This document shows, one piece after another, positions 52,999 to 61,832 of a stretch of DNA of 64,000 nucleotides (its first letter is position 1; every line of letters begins with the position of its first letter). The stretch is taken from NCBI GenBank assembly GCA_937902995.1, contig CALEKY010000094.1, positions 164,447 to 228,446 of the forward strand, written 5' to 3'. The notes under the pieces were generated by a model, which ran no database searches, was not told the origin of the DNA, and worked only from the letters and a program-made list of their open reading frames with translations. The position numbers and the translations under genes are program-made. The stretch comes from an uncultured Sinobacteraceae bacterium (GTDB lineage: Bacteria > Pseudomonadota > Gammaproteobacteria > Steroidobacterales > Steroidobacteraceae).

Positions 52999-54543
52999 TC
53001 AAACTTCCGTCATTGCCGCTTCGTTGAGCATCTCGAACTTGCGCAGCTTCTCGACGAGCGTCGTGCGGCGCAGCTTCAGGAGGCGCGCAGCGTGCGCGAC
53101 CGTGCCGCCCGAGCGCAGCAGCGCTTGCTGAATCAGGTTGCGTTCGATCGTGTACAGGTGGTTGCGCAGATCGATTCCCTCCGCAGGCAGCTGCGCTAGG
53201 AGTCGCGGATCGGCCTTGCCCTCGTCCTGCGCAAGCATTTCGATCGCTTCGCGATCGTCTGCCTCGCACTCTTCTTCTACTTCTTCGCTCACGCGGTCGT
53301 TGTCGCGCGCTGCGAACGGCACCGCATCGAGCTGCCCAGGCGCGTCGGAACGCAGGAGATCTTCGACGAGCTGTGCCGGACGATACTTGGCCGGCAGATC
53401 GCCGATGTCGATCGTACGATTCGGGCAGAGAATGGACAGACGCTCGACCAAGTTGCCGAGCTCGCGCACGTTACCCGGCCACGGATAGCGGCTGAGCGCA
53501 GTCAGCGTGCGTTGAGTCATTTCGATTGCGCTACGGCCCTGCGCGACGTTGCGCTCCGAGAAATCTCGAATGAGGAGCGGCAGATCCTCGATCCGTTCGC
53601 GCAGAGGCGGCATTTCGATCGGGAACACGTTCAACCGGTAGTAGAGATCCTCGCGGAAGTTGCCGCGCGCAATCGCCTCTTCCAGATTGCGATGGGTCGC
53701 CGCGATGATGCGCACGTTGCAGCGGATCGGCGTGTGATTGCCGACGCGTTCGAACACGCGTTCCTGGAGCACGCGCAAGAGCTTCACTTGCATGGGCAAG
53801 CTCATGTCCCCGATTTCGTCGAGGAACAGCGTGCCGCCTTCGGCGATCTCGAAACGTCCCTTGCGGGCGCAGACCGCGCCCGTAAATGCCCCTTTCTCGT
53901 GTCCGAACAGCTCGCTCTCGAGCAGCTCCGACGGAATCGCGCCGCAGTTGATGGCCACGAACGGACGCTGACGGCGCGGACTGGCATCGTGAATGGCGCG
54001 AGCAACGAGCTCCTTGCCCGTTCCCGACTCGCCGAGAATCAGCACGCTCGAATCGTGAGCCGCCACTTGGCGGATCAGCCGTGTGACCTCGCTGATCGCC
54101 GGCGATCGGCCCGTCGGCATCGTGACCGATCTCACTTCTTCCATCACGGCAGCGGCCGGGACTCGCAGCGCAGCTGCAAGAGCTTCGGGCTTGAAGGGGA
54201 ACTGCAAACGGTTCACTCGCGAAGCACCGGCAGCGGCCATGAGTTGCTCCGCCGCTTCGTCCGAACCGTAGGCAACGACCGGAACGTCCGTGAGCTGCTC
54301 ACGCAGCGCCGCACCTAGCTCGCGCCAATCGAGGGAGTCGCCGACATCGCCCACCAGCAAAGCCGGACGCGTCGACGGCGCTTGAATGACCGCGCGCATG
54401 AGCGCCGCGTGATCCACCAGCAGAGGAACCAGATTCAAGGCCTTGAGCACCGCGGCGACCTTCGCCGCACGTTCGGCGTCGCAGTCGTACACGACCGCGC
54501 GCTGAAGGGCCTGCGCAGGGCTGTGCGTATCGCTGAGATTCAT
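52999..54543 (-). CDS. fleQ: Flagellar master regulator FleQ/FlrA (sigma-54 activator)
   Basis: 514 residues. Degenerate receiver-like N-domain (about residues 15-125), AAA+ with GESGTGKELVAR (Walker A 171-178), GAFTGA (218-223), DEIGDMSLPMQVKLLRVLQE and WPGNVRELGNLVERL; HTH GTVAHAARLLKLRRTTLVEKLRKF. An acidic spacer (EEVEEECEADD) lies before the HTH. The ATG has GGGAGG upstream. FleQ-type proteins bind c-di-GMP and are restrained by FlhG. Confidence 0.94.
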   Translation of the reverse strand: MNLSDTHSPAQALQRAVVYDCDAERAAKVAAVLKALNLVPLLVDHAALMRAVIQAPSTRPALLVGDVGDSLDWRELGAALREQLTDVPVVAYGSDEAAEQLMAAAGASRVNRLQFPFKPEALAAALRVPAAAVMEEVRSVTMPTGRSPAISEVTRLIRQVAAHDSSVLILGESGTGKELVARAIHDASPRRQRPFVAINCGAIPSELLESELFGHEKGAFTGAVCARKGRFEIAEGGTLFLDEIGDMSLPMQVKLLRVLQERVFERVGNHTPIRCNVRIIAATHRNLEEAIARGNFREDLYYRLNVFPIEMPPLRERIEDLPLLIRDFSERNVAQGRSAIEMTQRTLTALSRYPWPGNVRELGNLVERLSILCPNRTIDIGDLPAKYRPAQLVEDLLRSDAPGQLDAVPFAARDNDRVSEEVEEECEADDREAIEMLAQDEGKADPRLLAQLPAEGIDLRNHLYTIERNLIQQALLRSGGTVAHAARLLKLRRTTLVEKLRKFEMLNEAAMTEV

Positions 54544-54692
54544 CGCGCAGCCTCCCAGGTCGAACCCCGTCCGGCGTCGATGTTCGACTGCGGTGTCCCC
54601 GCCATGCCCATACAGCCGGCCGAGCTCTCTCGGAGCTGCCGATCGCAAGCACTCATCGTCGTTCTGGTCATGATCCTCTTGCTCTTTTTGGG

Positions 54693-54737
54693 CTCGCATC
54701 TGCGTGCGAGTCGAAGCTCGCATTGCTGAGTGCGAGC
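54693..54737 (-). promoter_or_regulatory. Twin stem-loops in the fleQ leader
   Basis: Two adjacent hairpins, CTCGCA-N6-TGCGAG (54693-54710) and GCTCGCA-N8-TGCGAGC (54716-54737), share stem sequences. They lie 150-190 bases upstream of the fleQ ATG and precede a CCCAAAAAGAGC stretch. Possibly RNA regulatory; no known family recognised. Confidence 0.4.
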
Positions 54738-54974
54738 CATTCTGAGCGTCAGAAAATCGACCACTATAAGACTTAACCTGAACGCCTCCCGCGCGTGACA
54801 CGCTGCCAGATTCTTGGCGCGCGCATCAGGGTTCCCCTGAAGGCCCGATGAGCGTTATCAGGTAAAAGCGTCGATGAACTGTGACCGCGCGCAAATCCGC
54901 ACTCGACAGTCGAAAAACCACACGCGAGTGCGTTGCGCAAATCGTGTGAGACGGAGTTCGCAGTTGACCCTGTC

Positions 54975-55250
54975 GCTCGTGACTCGTGATTCGTGATTCG
55001 TGACTCGTTGAGCCACGTTCCTGAGTAGTGAGTTGTGAGTAGTGAGTGATGAGTGGAAACGTCGCAGTCGAAAACTCGCGGTTGTGAGTTCATGAGCACG
55101 ATTCGTGAGACGTCGCTCTCATTTCTTCATCGAGACGTCATCTCACCCCGATCCGTCAACTCCCTGTCTTTCCCTTTTCCCGTTTCCCGTTTCCCATTTC
55201 CCCTTTCCCTTTTCGCGGCCTTCCCTTCTTCCCTCCTTCCCTTCTTCCGC
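54975..55250. repeat. Three different heptamer families between fleQ and the PilZ-like gene
   Basis: 54975-55010: GTGACTC/GTGATTC units; 55022-55055: GTGAGTA/GTGAGTT units; 55167-55250: CCCGTTT/CCCATTT/CCCTTTT units drifting to TTCCCTTCTTCCC. The gap 54544-55261 contains no gene. Confidence 0.8.
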
Positions 55251-55261
55251 GTGCAGCCTCG

Positions 55262-55828
55262 CTAGCGCGCCTTGGTCTTCGCCACCGCCACTTGCCTACG
55301 ATGTCGACGGAACGCGAGCTTCTCGAGCAAATCGGCTATTTGTTCGCCGAGAGGGATGAAGCGCGTTTTGACCCGTCCGTCGAGGCCGACGGAGGCGATC
55401 CGGCCCATCAAGCGCAACGGATCGGCGATGCAATCGCGCAAGTAGATTTCGAGCACGCCCTGCTCCCCCATCTGCGGGAGCGGCGCATGGCCTTGCCAGA
55501 CGGCTCCCTGCGCATTGAACCGGATGGACGTCGCGCGCGGACGCGGACTGTTCGCGAGCATGAGCTGGCCGACCATATCGAGCAGCAGGTTGAGCTTGAG
55601 ATCGAGACGCATGAGATCCGCGTGGTGAGGTGCGTTCTCGTCCGCCTTCTCTAGCTGGCCGTACTCGTCGAGCGCCGAAATCGTCTGCAAGACGCGCAGA
55701 TTGCGATCCTGGTAGCTGGCGGCGAGCGATACGTCGAATGGCGCGGTCATCGGCTTCCAGGCGACCGGCAAGACGTCTTCGTACGCGAGCTCCTCGTAGA
55801 GAATGACCGTATCGATGCCTTCGTACAT
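55262..55828 (-). CDS. PilZ-like flagellar-cluster protein
   Basis: 188 residues. MRLDLKLNLLLDMVGQLMLANSPRPRATSIRFNAQGAVW resembles the degenerate PilZ domain (with atypical insertion) reported near fleQ/fliS of Xanthomonads; the c-di-GMP RxxxR motif is not clear. The surrounding genes suggest a role in linking c-di-GMP to motility. Moderate confidence in family assignment. Confidence 0.5.
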   Translation of the reverse strand: MYEGIDTVILYEELAYEDVLPVAWKPMTAPFDVSLAASYQDRNLRVLQTISALDEYGQLEKADENAPHHADLMRLDLKLNLLLDMVGQLMLANSPRPRATSIRFNAQGAVWQGHAPLPQMGEQGVLEIYLRDCIADPLRLMGRIASVGLDGRVKTRFIPLGEQIADLLEKLAFRRHRRQVAVAKTKAR

Positions 55829-55885
55829 GGCCCTTCCGCTCGCGGCCCGGTTCTCGCAAGGACCAGCCGGGATGAGCGCCTCCTG

Positions 55886-56218
55886 TCAGGGTTTGCGGGT
55901 TCCGATCATATCCATTACGAGGTCCACGGCGGCAGACTCGTGCGTCTGCGCGGTCTGTGGAATCAGTGTGTCCGAACGAGGCGACTCGGCCTTCGCAACA
56001 GGCGTCAATGCCGCCACGACGGCATCCGATTCGGCCATCGCCTGCTTCAGCGCCGCGAGCCATTGTTGATCCTGCGGCGATGCGCTGGCGCTCAAGCGCT
56101 CCAGCAAGGCACGACGCTCGGCGAGCGTCTCCGGCACGGCCTGCCAGTCGCCGCTCATCGCCTGCTGCACCAGGCGATGTGTCGCAGCCAACACGCCATC
56201 GGCAATTGCGGACGTCAT
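55886..56218 (-). CDS. fliT: FliT-like flagellar chaperone
   Basis: 110 residues, helical, with ALLERLSASASPQDQQWLAALKQAMAESDAVVAAL; position immediately after fliS (ATGA overlap) and before the PilZ-like gene is that of FliT. Sequence resemblance is weak, so assignment rests on position, size and helix content. Confidence 0.6.
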   Translation of the reverse strand: MTSAIADGVLAATHRLVQQAMSGDWQAVPETLAERRALLERLSASASPQDQQWLAALKQAMAESDAVVAALTPVAKAESPRSDTLIPQTAQTHESAAVDLVMDMIGTRKP

Positions 56219-56607
56219 CGCGGCATCTCGCGAGGCACTTGCGACCAGGCGTCGCGTACGTCGCGCAGGAGCTTGCCGACCTCATCGAGCATTTCGACGC
56301 TATTCTTCAAGCTCGCCTGCAACAGGCGACGGATCATGTAGTCGTACAGGGCGTCCAGATTCTGCGCGACCTCTGCGCCGCGCGCGATGTCCAGGCTGCC
56401 GCGCAGCTCGCCGATGATCTGAATCGTGCGATTGATCAACTGCGCCTTGGCGCCGATCTCGTTACGCTCCATGCAACCGCGCGCGACCGCAAGCCGTTCG
56501 AGCGCGCCGTCCATCAGCATGAGAACGAGTCGATGCGGGTCCGCCGCGGCGACTCCGCCGTGCGTCGAGACGCTGCTGTAAGCGGCGATCGCTGCATTCG
56601 CGGCCAT
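56215..56607 (-). CDS. fliS: Flagellin export chaperone FliS
   Basis: 130 residues: AAYSSVSTHGGVAAADPHRLVLMLMDGALERLAVARGCMERNE and TIQIIGELRGSLD are FliS hallmarks. The ATG beginning MAANAAIAAYSSV has GGAG at the right distance; the frame extends 26 codons upstream without a ribosome site. It guards FliC from early polymerisation. Confidence 0.9.
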   Translation of the reverse strand: MAANAAIAAYSSVSTHGGVAAADPHRLVLMLMDGALERLAVARGCMERNEIGAKAQLINRTIQIIGELRGSLDIARGAEVAQNLDALYDYMIRRLLQASLKNSVEMLDEVGKLLRDVRDAWSQVPREMPR

Positions 56608-56742
56608 GTGATCTCCGGACGTTGCCTTACCTGAGGGATTTAACGGCGCGGACGACGGCGACTTGAGGGCCGCCGCCGCAGACATGGATGCAAATTGCAG
56701 CTAACGAGCGCCTATCCCGAGCGACCGCGCAGCTCTCCTTAC

Positions 56743-56790
56743 GCCTTCAGCCTTCAGCCTCCAGCTTTCAGCCTCCGGCATTTCAGCTTT
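56743..56790. repeat. Heptamer-repeat arm between fliS and fliD
   Basis: CCTTCAG/CCTCCAG/TTTCAGC units at 56743-56790. The TGA stop of fliD is a repeat unit (CTGAAAT), so the gene's last codons abut the array. Confidence 0.7.
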
Positions 56791-58159
56791 GTCCGAGCTT
56801 CTGGATGCTCGACAACTGTTGCGTCAGGTAGCTCGCCGTGCTCTGCATCTGTGCGAGCAACGAATCGAGCGCCGTGAATTGCTTGAGATAGCGGGCGTGA
56901 ATCTGCTCCATACGCAGCTCGAGCGCCTCCTTGCTCTTCTCGATGTCCTTCAGCTGCTTGTTGAGCTGTTGGGTTCGGCCGTCGATGTCGCCGGTCGACT
57001 CGAGACGTGCCGAGACCTGCGCGTACAGCTTTGCGGCCACGCCGTTCTCGGACGCGAACAGCCGCGCAACGGCGCCTTGATCCGCATCGAGCGCCGCACT
57101 CAGCTTGGCCGTATCGAGCGTCAGCGCACCGCTCGCGTCGGTCGTGATACCGATGCTTGCGAGCGTCGTATATGCACCCGTCGCTCCGCCGACCGCCTCG
57201 GTCAACGTGCGACGAATCTCGCTCTCGATGCTTCGCAGCAGCGAGTCGCCGATCAAGGCGCCCGCCGCCTTGGTTTCGGCGTTGTAGCCGCCCAACTTCT
57301 TGAGCGTCTGTTGCAGATTGTTGTACTCGGTGACGAATTTCTGCACGCGCGACTGTACGCTGGCCGCGTCGAATGCGATATCGAGGCTCACGGTCTCGCC
57401 GTCGGACGGTTTCTTGGCCGTGATCGTGACGCCGTCGATCGCGTTCTCGAACGTGTTCGTGTCGCTTTCGAGCTCGAAGGTCGCGATGCGAATCATTGCG
57501 TTCTGTGCGGCCTGCGTCTGCGTGAGATTCTGCGTACCGTCCGTTTCATAGACGAGCTGCTCGAGACCGCCGTCTCCGCCCGAAGCGCTCACTTGGATGG
57601 CGTGGGCTTCGCCGGTTTTCGACGACGTCAGGATCAGACGCACGCCGTCGACCGTATTGAGCAGCGTCGCCCGCACACCCTTGTTGTCGCTCGCGGCGTT
57701 GATCGCATCGCGAATGTCCGCGAGCGTGGCCGCGTTTTCAGCGATTTCGACGTCGAAGCTCTCCTCGCCCACCGCGATCGTGAGCGTGCCGTAGCCGATC
57801 TGCGTACCGGTCTCGAAGGCCGCCGAAGACAGCTGATGGGCCTGCGCGAGACGCACGACCTCGACGTCGTACCGCCCTGCCACGGCTTTCGTCGCTGCCG
57901 TGACGGTAAAGATGTCCGTGTTGCCGGAAGTCGCTTTGCGGGCTTCGAAGCCGTCCACCGACTTCAGCCCTTCGAGCGCGCTCTTGAACGCGCTCAATGC
58001 ACCTTTCAAAGAGCCGAGCGCCGACAGTTTCGTCGTGACCGACGTCTCCTGACGCAGGATGCGCTGCTGCAGCGGCGCGCGCTCGGCCGACACCAACTGC
58101 GCGACGAGCCCGCTGATGTCCAGCCCCGAGCCGATACCGCTTGCTTGAATTCCGGCCAT
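56783..58159 (-). CDS. fliD: Flagellar filament cap FliD
   Basis: 458 residues. N-terminal MAGIQASGIGSGLDISGLVAQLVSAERAPLQQRI and C-terminal coiled coil (LDSLLAQMQSTASYLTQQLSSIQ) are FliD; the middle carries the D2/D3 domains. It follows flaG and precedes fliS. Confidence 0.95.
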   Translation of the reverse strand: MAGIQASGIGSGLDISGLVAQLVSAERAPLQQRILRQETSVTTKLSALGSLKGALSAFKSALEGLKSVDGFEARKATSGNTDIFTVTAATKAVAGRYDVEVVRLAQAHQLSSAAFETGTQIGYGTLTIAVGEESFDVEIAENAATLADIRDAINAASDNKGVRATLLNTVDGVRLILTSSKTGEAHAIQVSASGGDGGLEQLVYETDGTQNLTQTQAAQNAMIRIATFELESDTNTFENAIDGVTITAKKPSDGETVSLDIAFDAASVQSRVQKFVTEYNNLQQTLKKLGGYNAETKAAGALIGDSLLRSIESEIRRTLTEAVGGATGAYTTLASIGITTDASGALTLDTAKLSAALDADQGAVARLFASENGVAAKLYAQVSARLESTGDIDGRTQQLNKQLKDIEKSKEALELRMEQIHARYLKQFTALDSLLAQMQSTASYLTQQLSSIQKLGQS

Positions 58160-58168
58160 GTTCGCTCC

Positions 58169-58525
58169 TTACACCGTCTCGTTCACGAGCACGATCGTTT
58201 CGTCCGCCGCCATCTCGGCAAGCCGCAGCGCTTCCTCGTTGGGAATCTGCCGAATCAGTTCGCCGGTTTCCTTGTCGCGAACCATGATCACAGTACGTCC
58301 GCTGTCTGCATCGATGCTGAACTCGATGGACCTGCCAACGCTGCGAAGATAGCAGTCGATGCGTTGCGCTACTTCTTCGATCGTCTGTTGCGGCAGTCGG
58401 CCCACGCTGGCGCGCTCCGTTTGCGCCGGCGCAGTTTCGGAACGCCCAGCGGACGACGTTGCCGGCGCCGAACCGCGCGCCGCGCCCACTGCGCTGATAT
58501 GAGTATTCAGCTTGACCTCGCTCAT
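58169..58525 (-). CDS. flaG: Flagellin-associated protein FlaG
   Basis: 118 residues. YLRSVGRSIEFSIDADSGRTVIMVRDKETGELIRQIPNEEALRLAEMA is the FlaG domain. Start ATG (MSEVKLNTHIS) has a shorter N-terminal region than the open frame. It modulates filament length. Confidence 0.85.
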   Translation of the reverse strand: MSEVKLNTHISAVGAARGSAPATSSAGRSETAPAQTERASVGRLPQQTIEEVAQRIDCYLRSVGRSIEFSIDADSGRTVIMVRDKETGELIRQIPNEEALRLAEMAADETIVLVNETV

Positions 58526-58664
58526 CGTCTTACCCGTCTCGGTTTCGATCGCCCAGGTCCCAACGTTCCTGCCTGCGTTCCTCTCGGTTGTATCTGGCGT
58601 GCACCTCGCACGCCGAAATGCGGCAGGCGATGACCGTCTTGCGACCGTCACCGCCTACCGCTCA

Positions 58665-58684
58665 CTGAATCATCCTGATTTCAG
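58665..58684 (-). terminator. Possible fliC terminator
   Basis: CTGAAATCAGGATGATTCAG on the minus strand folds into an 8-bp stem with one bulge, 22 bases after the fliC stop. No clear T-tract, so only tentative. Confidence 0.3.
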
Positions 58685-58705
58685 CCAGAAGTCACCTCAT
58701 CGCCG

Positions 58706-60268
58706 TTAACGGAGCAAGGAGAGGACGTTCTGCGGGATCGCGTTGGCCTGCGCCAGAATCGCGGTACCGGCCTGCTGCAGGATCTGCGCACGGGTCAGAG
58801 CCGCCGTTTCCGCGGCGAAGTCCGCGTCCTGAATTCGGCTGCGCGAAGCCGTGAGGTTTTCGGCCGCCGTCGTCAGGTTCGTGATCGTGGACTCGAAACG
58901 GTTCTGGATCGCGCCGAGCGTGCTGCGCAGGTTGCTGACCGCCGTGAGCGCAGCGTCAACCGACAGGATCGTGTTGTTCGCCGCCTCGACCGTCCTCACG
59001 TTCTGCGCACTCAAGTTGCTGCCGGCCGCCAACAGCGTGTCGGTGAAGCCAATGAGCGCCGGCGTGCCGCTCAACGAGATGTTGTCCGAAGACTGCAGCG
59101 TCACCTTGCCGCGATACGTTTCGCCACCGGCCGCGAGACTGAAGTTCGCAGCCGAGGCCGTGTTCGTCGAGAACACCGTGTTGAGGGTGTCCGCGGCGGC
59201 CGTGTCGGTCGTCGTGAAGCTCTCGGAAATTTCGATGTTGCGACCGTCCGCGGCCACGAGTTCGAGCGCGCCCGACATGGCATTGCGCGAGGCAACCACG
59301 CCCGTCTGCGACGAGAACGAGTTGATGCTGGCCACTGCTGCGTCCATCGAAACATCGCCGGTCGCGGTGAGCACCTCGGTGCCGTTGATGGACAGCGAGT
59401 AGCTCATCGTGGCGTTACCGTCCGCCGCGGTGAAGTCGAGGAAGTTGTTTCCGCCGACCGCGGCGAAGTTCAGCTCCGTCCTCGCCGTTGCCGTCACGCC
59501 AGCCACTCCGCTGGCGTTGATCGCCGCCGCCTTGGCGTAAGCGCTCGTGGAATCCTGATACGTCGGAGCCGCGCCGCCGATATAGTCGGCCGAATCCTTG
59601 ATAGCCACACCGTTGATCGTCAGGTCGCCGTTGATTGCGGCATCCGAGACGCCTTGGTAGCTGGCGGCGTCCGCAGTCAGAGCATGCGTGTTGCCCGCGC
59701 CCGCACCGATCGCTGTTACGGTGACCGCCGCGCTGCCGGTTGCGTTCACGTAGGAACCGATGTCCGCCACGCGCATGCTAGTGTTCAGACCGATCGTGAT
59801 CGTCTCGCCGACGTTCGCGCCGACCTGGAAGGCCGCCGTGCCGAACGTGCCGTCGAGGATCTTCTGGCCGTTGAACGACGTCTGCGAAGCAACCCGCTCG
59901 ATTTCCGCCAAACGCTGCTGCACTTCCTGGTCGAGCGCAGCACGGTCCGAAGCGGAGTTCGTGCTGTTCGCAGCCTGCACCGCGAGCTCGCGGATGCGCT
60001 GCAAGTTGTTCGTGATTTCGGCGAGCGCGCCTTCGCCCGTCTGCGCGAGCGAAATGCCGTCGTTCGCGTTACGCGCGGCCTGGTTCAAGCCGCGGATCTG
60101 GGTCGTGAAACGCTCTGCGATCGCGAGACCTGCCGCGTCATCCTTCGCGCTGTTGATGCGCAAGCCCGACGAGAGGCGTTGCAGGGCGGTAGCCAACTGG
60201 CTGCCCGATGTCGACAGATTGCGCTGGGCATTCAGCGACATCACGTTGGTGTTGATAACTTGAGCCAT
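58706..60268 (-). CDS. fliC: Flagellin
   Basis: 520 residues. N-terminal D0/D1 (MAQVINTNVMSLNAQRNL, RLSSGLRINSAKDDAAGLAIAERF) and C-terminal D0 (AETAALTRAQILQQAGTAILAQANAIPQNVLSLLR) are complete; the middle is a variable D2/D3 region with many Ala/Thr. Only one flagellin is in the window. It is under the sigma-28 promoter at 60369. Confidence 0.97.
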   Translation of the reverse strand: MAQVINTNVMSLNAQRNLSTSGSQLATALQRLSSGLRINSAKDDAAGLAIAERFTTQIRGLNQAARNANDGISLAQTGEGALAEITNNLQRIRELAVQAANSTNSASDRAALDQEVQQRLAEIERVASQTSFNGQKILDGTFGTAAFQVGANVGETITIGLNTSMRVADIGSYVNATGSAAVTVTAIGAGAGNTHALTADAASYQGVSDAAINGDLTINGVAIKDSADYIGGAAPTYQDSTSAYAKAAAINASGVAGVTATARTELNFAAVGGNNFLDFTAADGNATMSYSLSINGTEVLTATGDVSMDAAVASINSFSSQTGVVASRNAMSGALELVAADGRNIEISESFTTTDTAAADTLNTVFSTNTASAANFSLAAGGETYRGKVTLQSSDNISLSGTPALIGFTDTLLAAGSNLSAQNVRTVEAANNTILSVDAALTAVSNLRSTLGAIQNRFESTITNLTTAAENLTASRSRIQDADFAAETAALTRAQILQQAGTAILAQANAIPQNVLSLLR

Positions 60269-60368
60269 CGAAGTCTCTCCTGGTTTCAGATGTCGCTTCG
60301 AACACCCGTTCGAAGCTGCTTACTCTTCAGCGCTTCGCTGCAGGTTGCGCAGCCGGCGCTCAGGGGGT

Positions 60369-60395
60369 GTATCGGTGCGCGCGAATCGAACTTGA
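60369..60395 (-). promoter_or_regulatory. Sigma-28 (FliA) promoter for fliC
   Basis: Minus strand TCAAGTTC, spacer of 11 bases, ACCGATAC. This is close to the consensus TAAAGTTT-N11-GCCGATAA with exact spacing, about 100 bases upstream of the fliC ATG. Confidence 0.88.
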
Positions 60396-60537
60396 GAGGC
60401 ATAACCGGTATCGTTGGAAATTGCGGAACGCGTCACGGCCGATGTCACGCTACTGTGCTGCAAGCCGCAAAATCCGACGGTTGTTGTCGATCTGCTGCAC
60501 CGCACCTACTCATTCAGGGAAGGCGAGCGGCCGATCC

Positions 60538-61737
60538 TCATCGCAAATAATCGAATAGCGACAGCTGGGAGATGCGCACATACGAGGCTTGCGCGGCTTC
60601 GAGCCCCACGAGCTGCTGGTTCATTCGCGAAATGGCCTCGGCATAGTCGAGATCGCGCAATTCCGAGGTCATGCGTTGCAGCTCGACCTTAAGATCCTCG
60701 CGTGCATTTTCGGCCGTCTCCAGCGCATTCAGGCGCGAACCGACCTCTGCGCGCACCCCCAAGATGTGATCGTTCGCGGTCTGAAGCTGCTGAATCGCGC
60801 TGGCCATCGCGCTGTGGAATTGTGCGCGCTCGGCTTCCGTGGTCGGCTCCGACTCGAGCGCCGCAATGAGCTTGTTCAAGGTCGTGAACACGTCTTCCGT
60901 CGCGCTCGCCGACACCGAGAATGTGTCGTTCGCCGCGGGCATGCCGCTCAAGTTGATGCTGACGCCGTTGAAAACGATGGCGCTGTCGCGCGTATATGTG
61001 CCTGTGGCTACGACATTGCCGAGACTGTCCGTGATCTCGTAAGCGCCCTCGTCGTCGATGAATGTGATCGTGTAATCGTCCGGCACCCATTGCGACCGAT
61101 CGATCACGGTTCCCGCACCGACGGTGCCCGAACCCGCATTGTTGGCGCCCGCGGAAACCGCGAACACGCCGTTACCCTCGGGAACGGCGACGAATACTCG
61201 GTATCCGGAATGACTGTCCGCTACGCGCTGATCGGGCCCGATTTGCAGCTCACGCGAGTTTTGATCGCCGAAGTAACTGATCCCGGCGCCCGTGGCCGCA
61301 AACGGTTGAGTCGTCGTCGAGTAGCCCGAGAACAGGTACTCGCCATTCGCATCGCGACGGTTTGCGATATCCATGAGCGCCTTCAGGCGTTCGCGCAGTT
61401 CGGTTGCAATCAGTTTTCGGCTGCCTGCGTCGACGGTCGCGTTGTTGCCTTGGATCGCACGTTCGCTCACGTTCTGTAACAGGGTGCCGATGTCTTGCAA
61501 AGCCTGCTCTTCGAGCGTCAATCGGTTGTACGCCATATCGGCGTTCGTACCGAATTGTTCGGCCTCCCGCAGCGCCCGCTGCATCTCCAGGATGTGCACC
61601 GACGCCACCGGATCGTCTGCAGGCGTATTGACGCGCCGACCCAGTGCAATCTGCTGCTGCGTTTTGGAAAGCTGCTGCTGCTGCACGAGCATCGACTGCA
61701 GCGCACGATAGTGCAGGAGAGGCGTTGATATGCGCAT
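60538..61737 (-). CDS. flgL: Flagellar hook-filament junction protein FlgL
   Basis: 399 residues. N-terminal MRISTPLLHYRALQSMLVQQQQLSKTQQQIALGRRVNTPADDP and C-terminal MNQQLVGLEAAQASYVRISQLSLFDYL are typical flagellin-like D0 segments of FlgL. It follows flgK. Confidence 0.94.
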   Translation of the reverse strand: MRISTPLLHYRALQSMLVQQQQLSKTQQQIALGRRVNTPADDPVASVHILEMQRALREAEQFGTNADMAYNRLTLEEQALQDIGTLLQNVSERAIQGNNATVDAGSRKLIATELRERLKALMDIANRRDANGEYLFSGYSTTTQPFAATGAGISYFGDQNSRELQIGPDQRVADSHSGYRVFVAVPEGNGVFAVSAGANNAGSGTVGAGTVIDRSQWVPDDYTITFIDDEGAYEITDSLGNVVATGTYTRDSAIVFNGVSINLSGMPAANDTFSVSASATEDVFTTLNKLIAALESEPTTEAERAQFHSAMASAIQQLQTANDHILGVRAEVGSRLNALETAENAREDLKVELQRMTSELRDLDYAEAISRMNQQLVGLEAAQASYVRISQLSLFDYLR

Positions 61738-61832
61738 GACGTGAATGCCCTCGACACTAAGCGGCGGCTAGATCCTGATCGTTTGTTTGCAAGCGTTAGA
61801 AACGTATCGGCGAAGCTTCGAGGTTCTGAAGA

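Noticed and set aside
56789..58633. 614-codon open frame antisense to fliD and flaG
   Set aside because: Spans two genes on the other strand and the gap between them; Arg-rich with no family signature.
58665..58684. Strong rho-independent terminator after fliC
   Set aside because: The stem has a bulge and no T-run; listed only as a tentative terminator.
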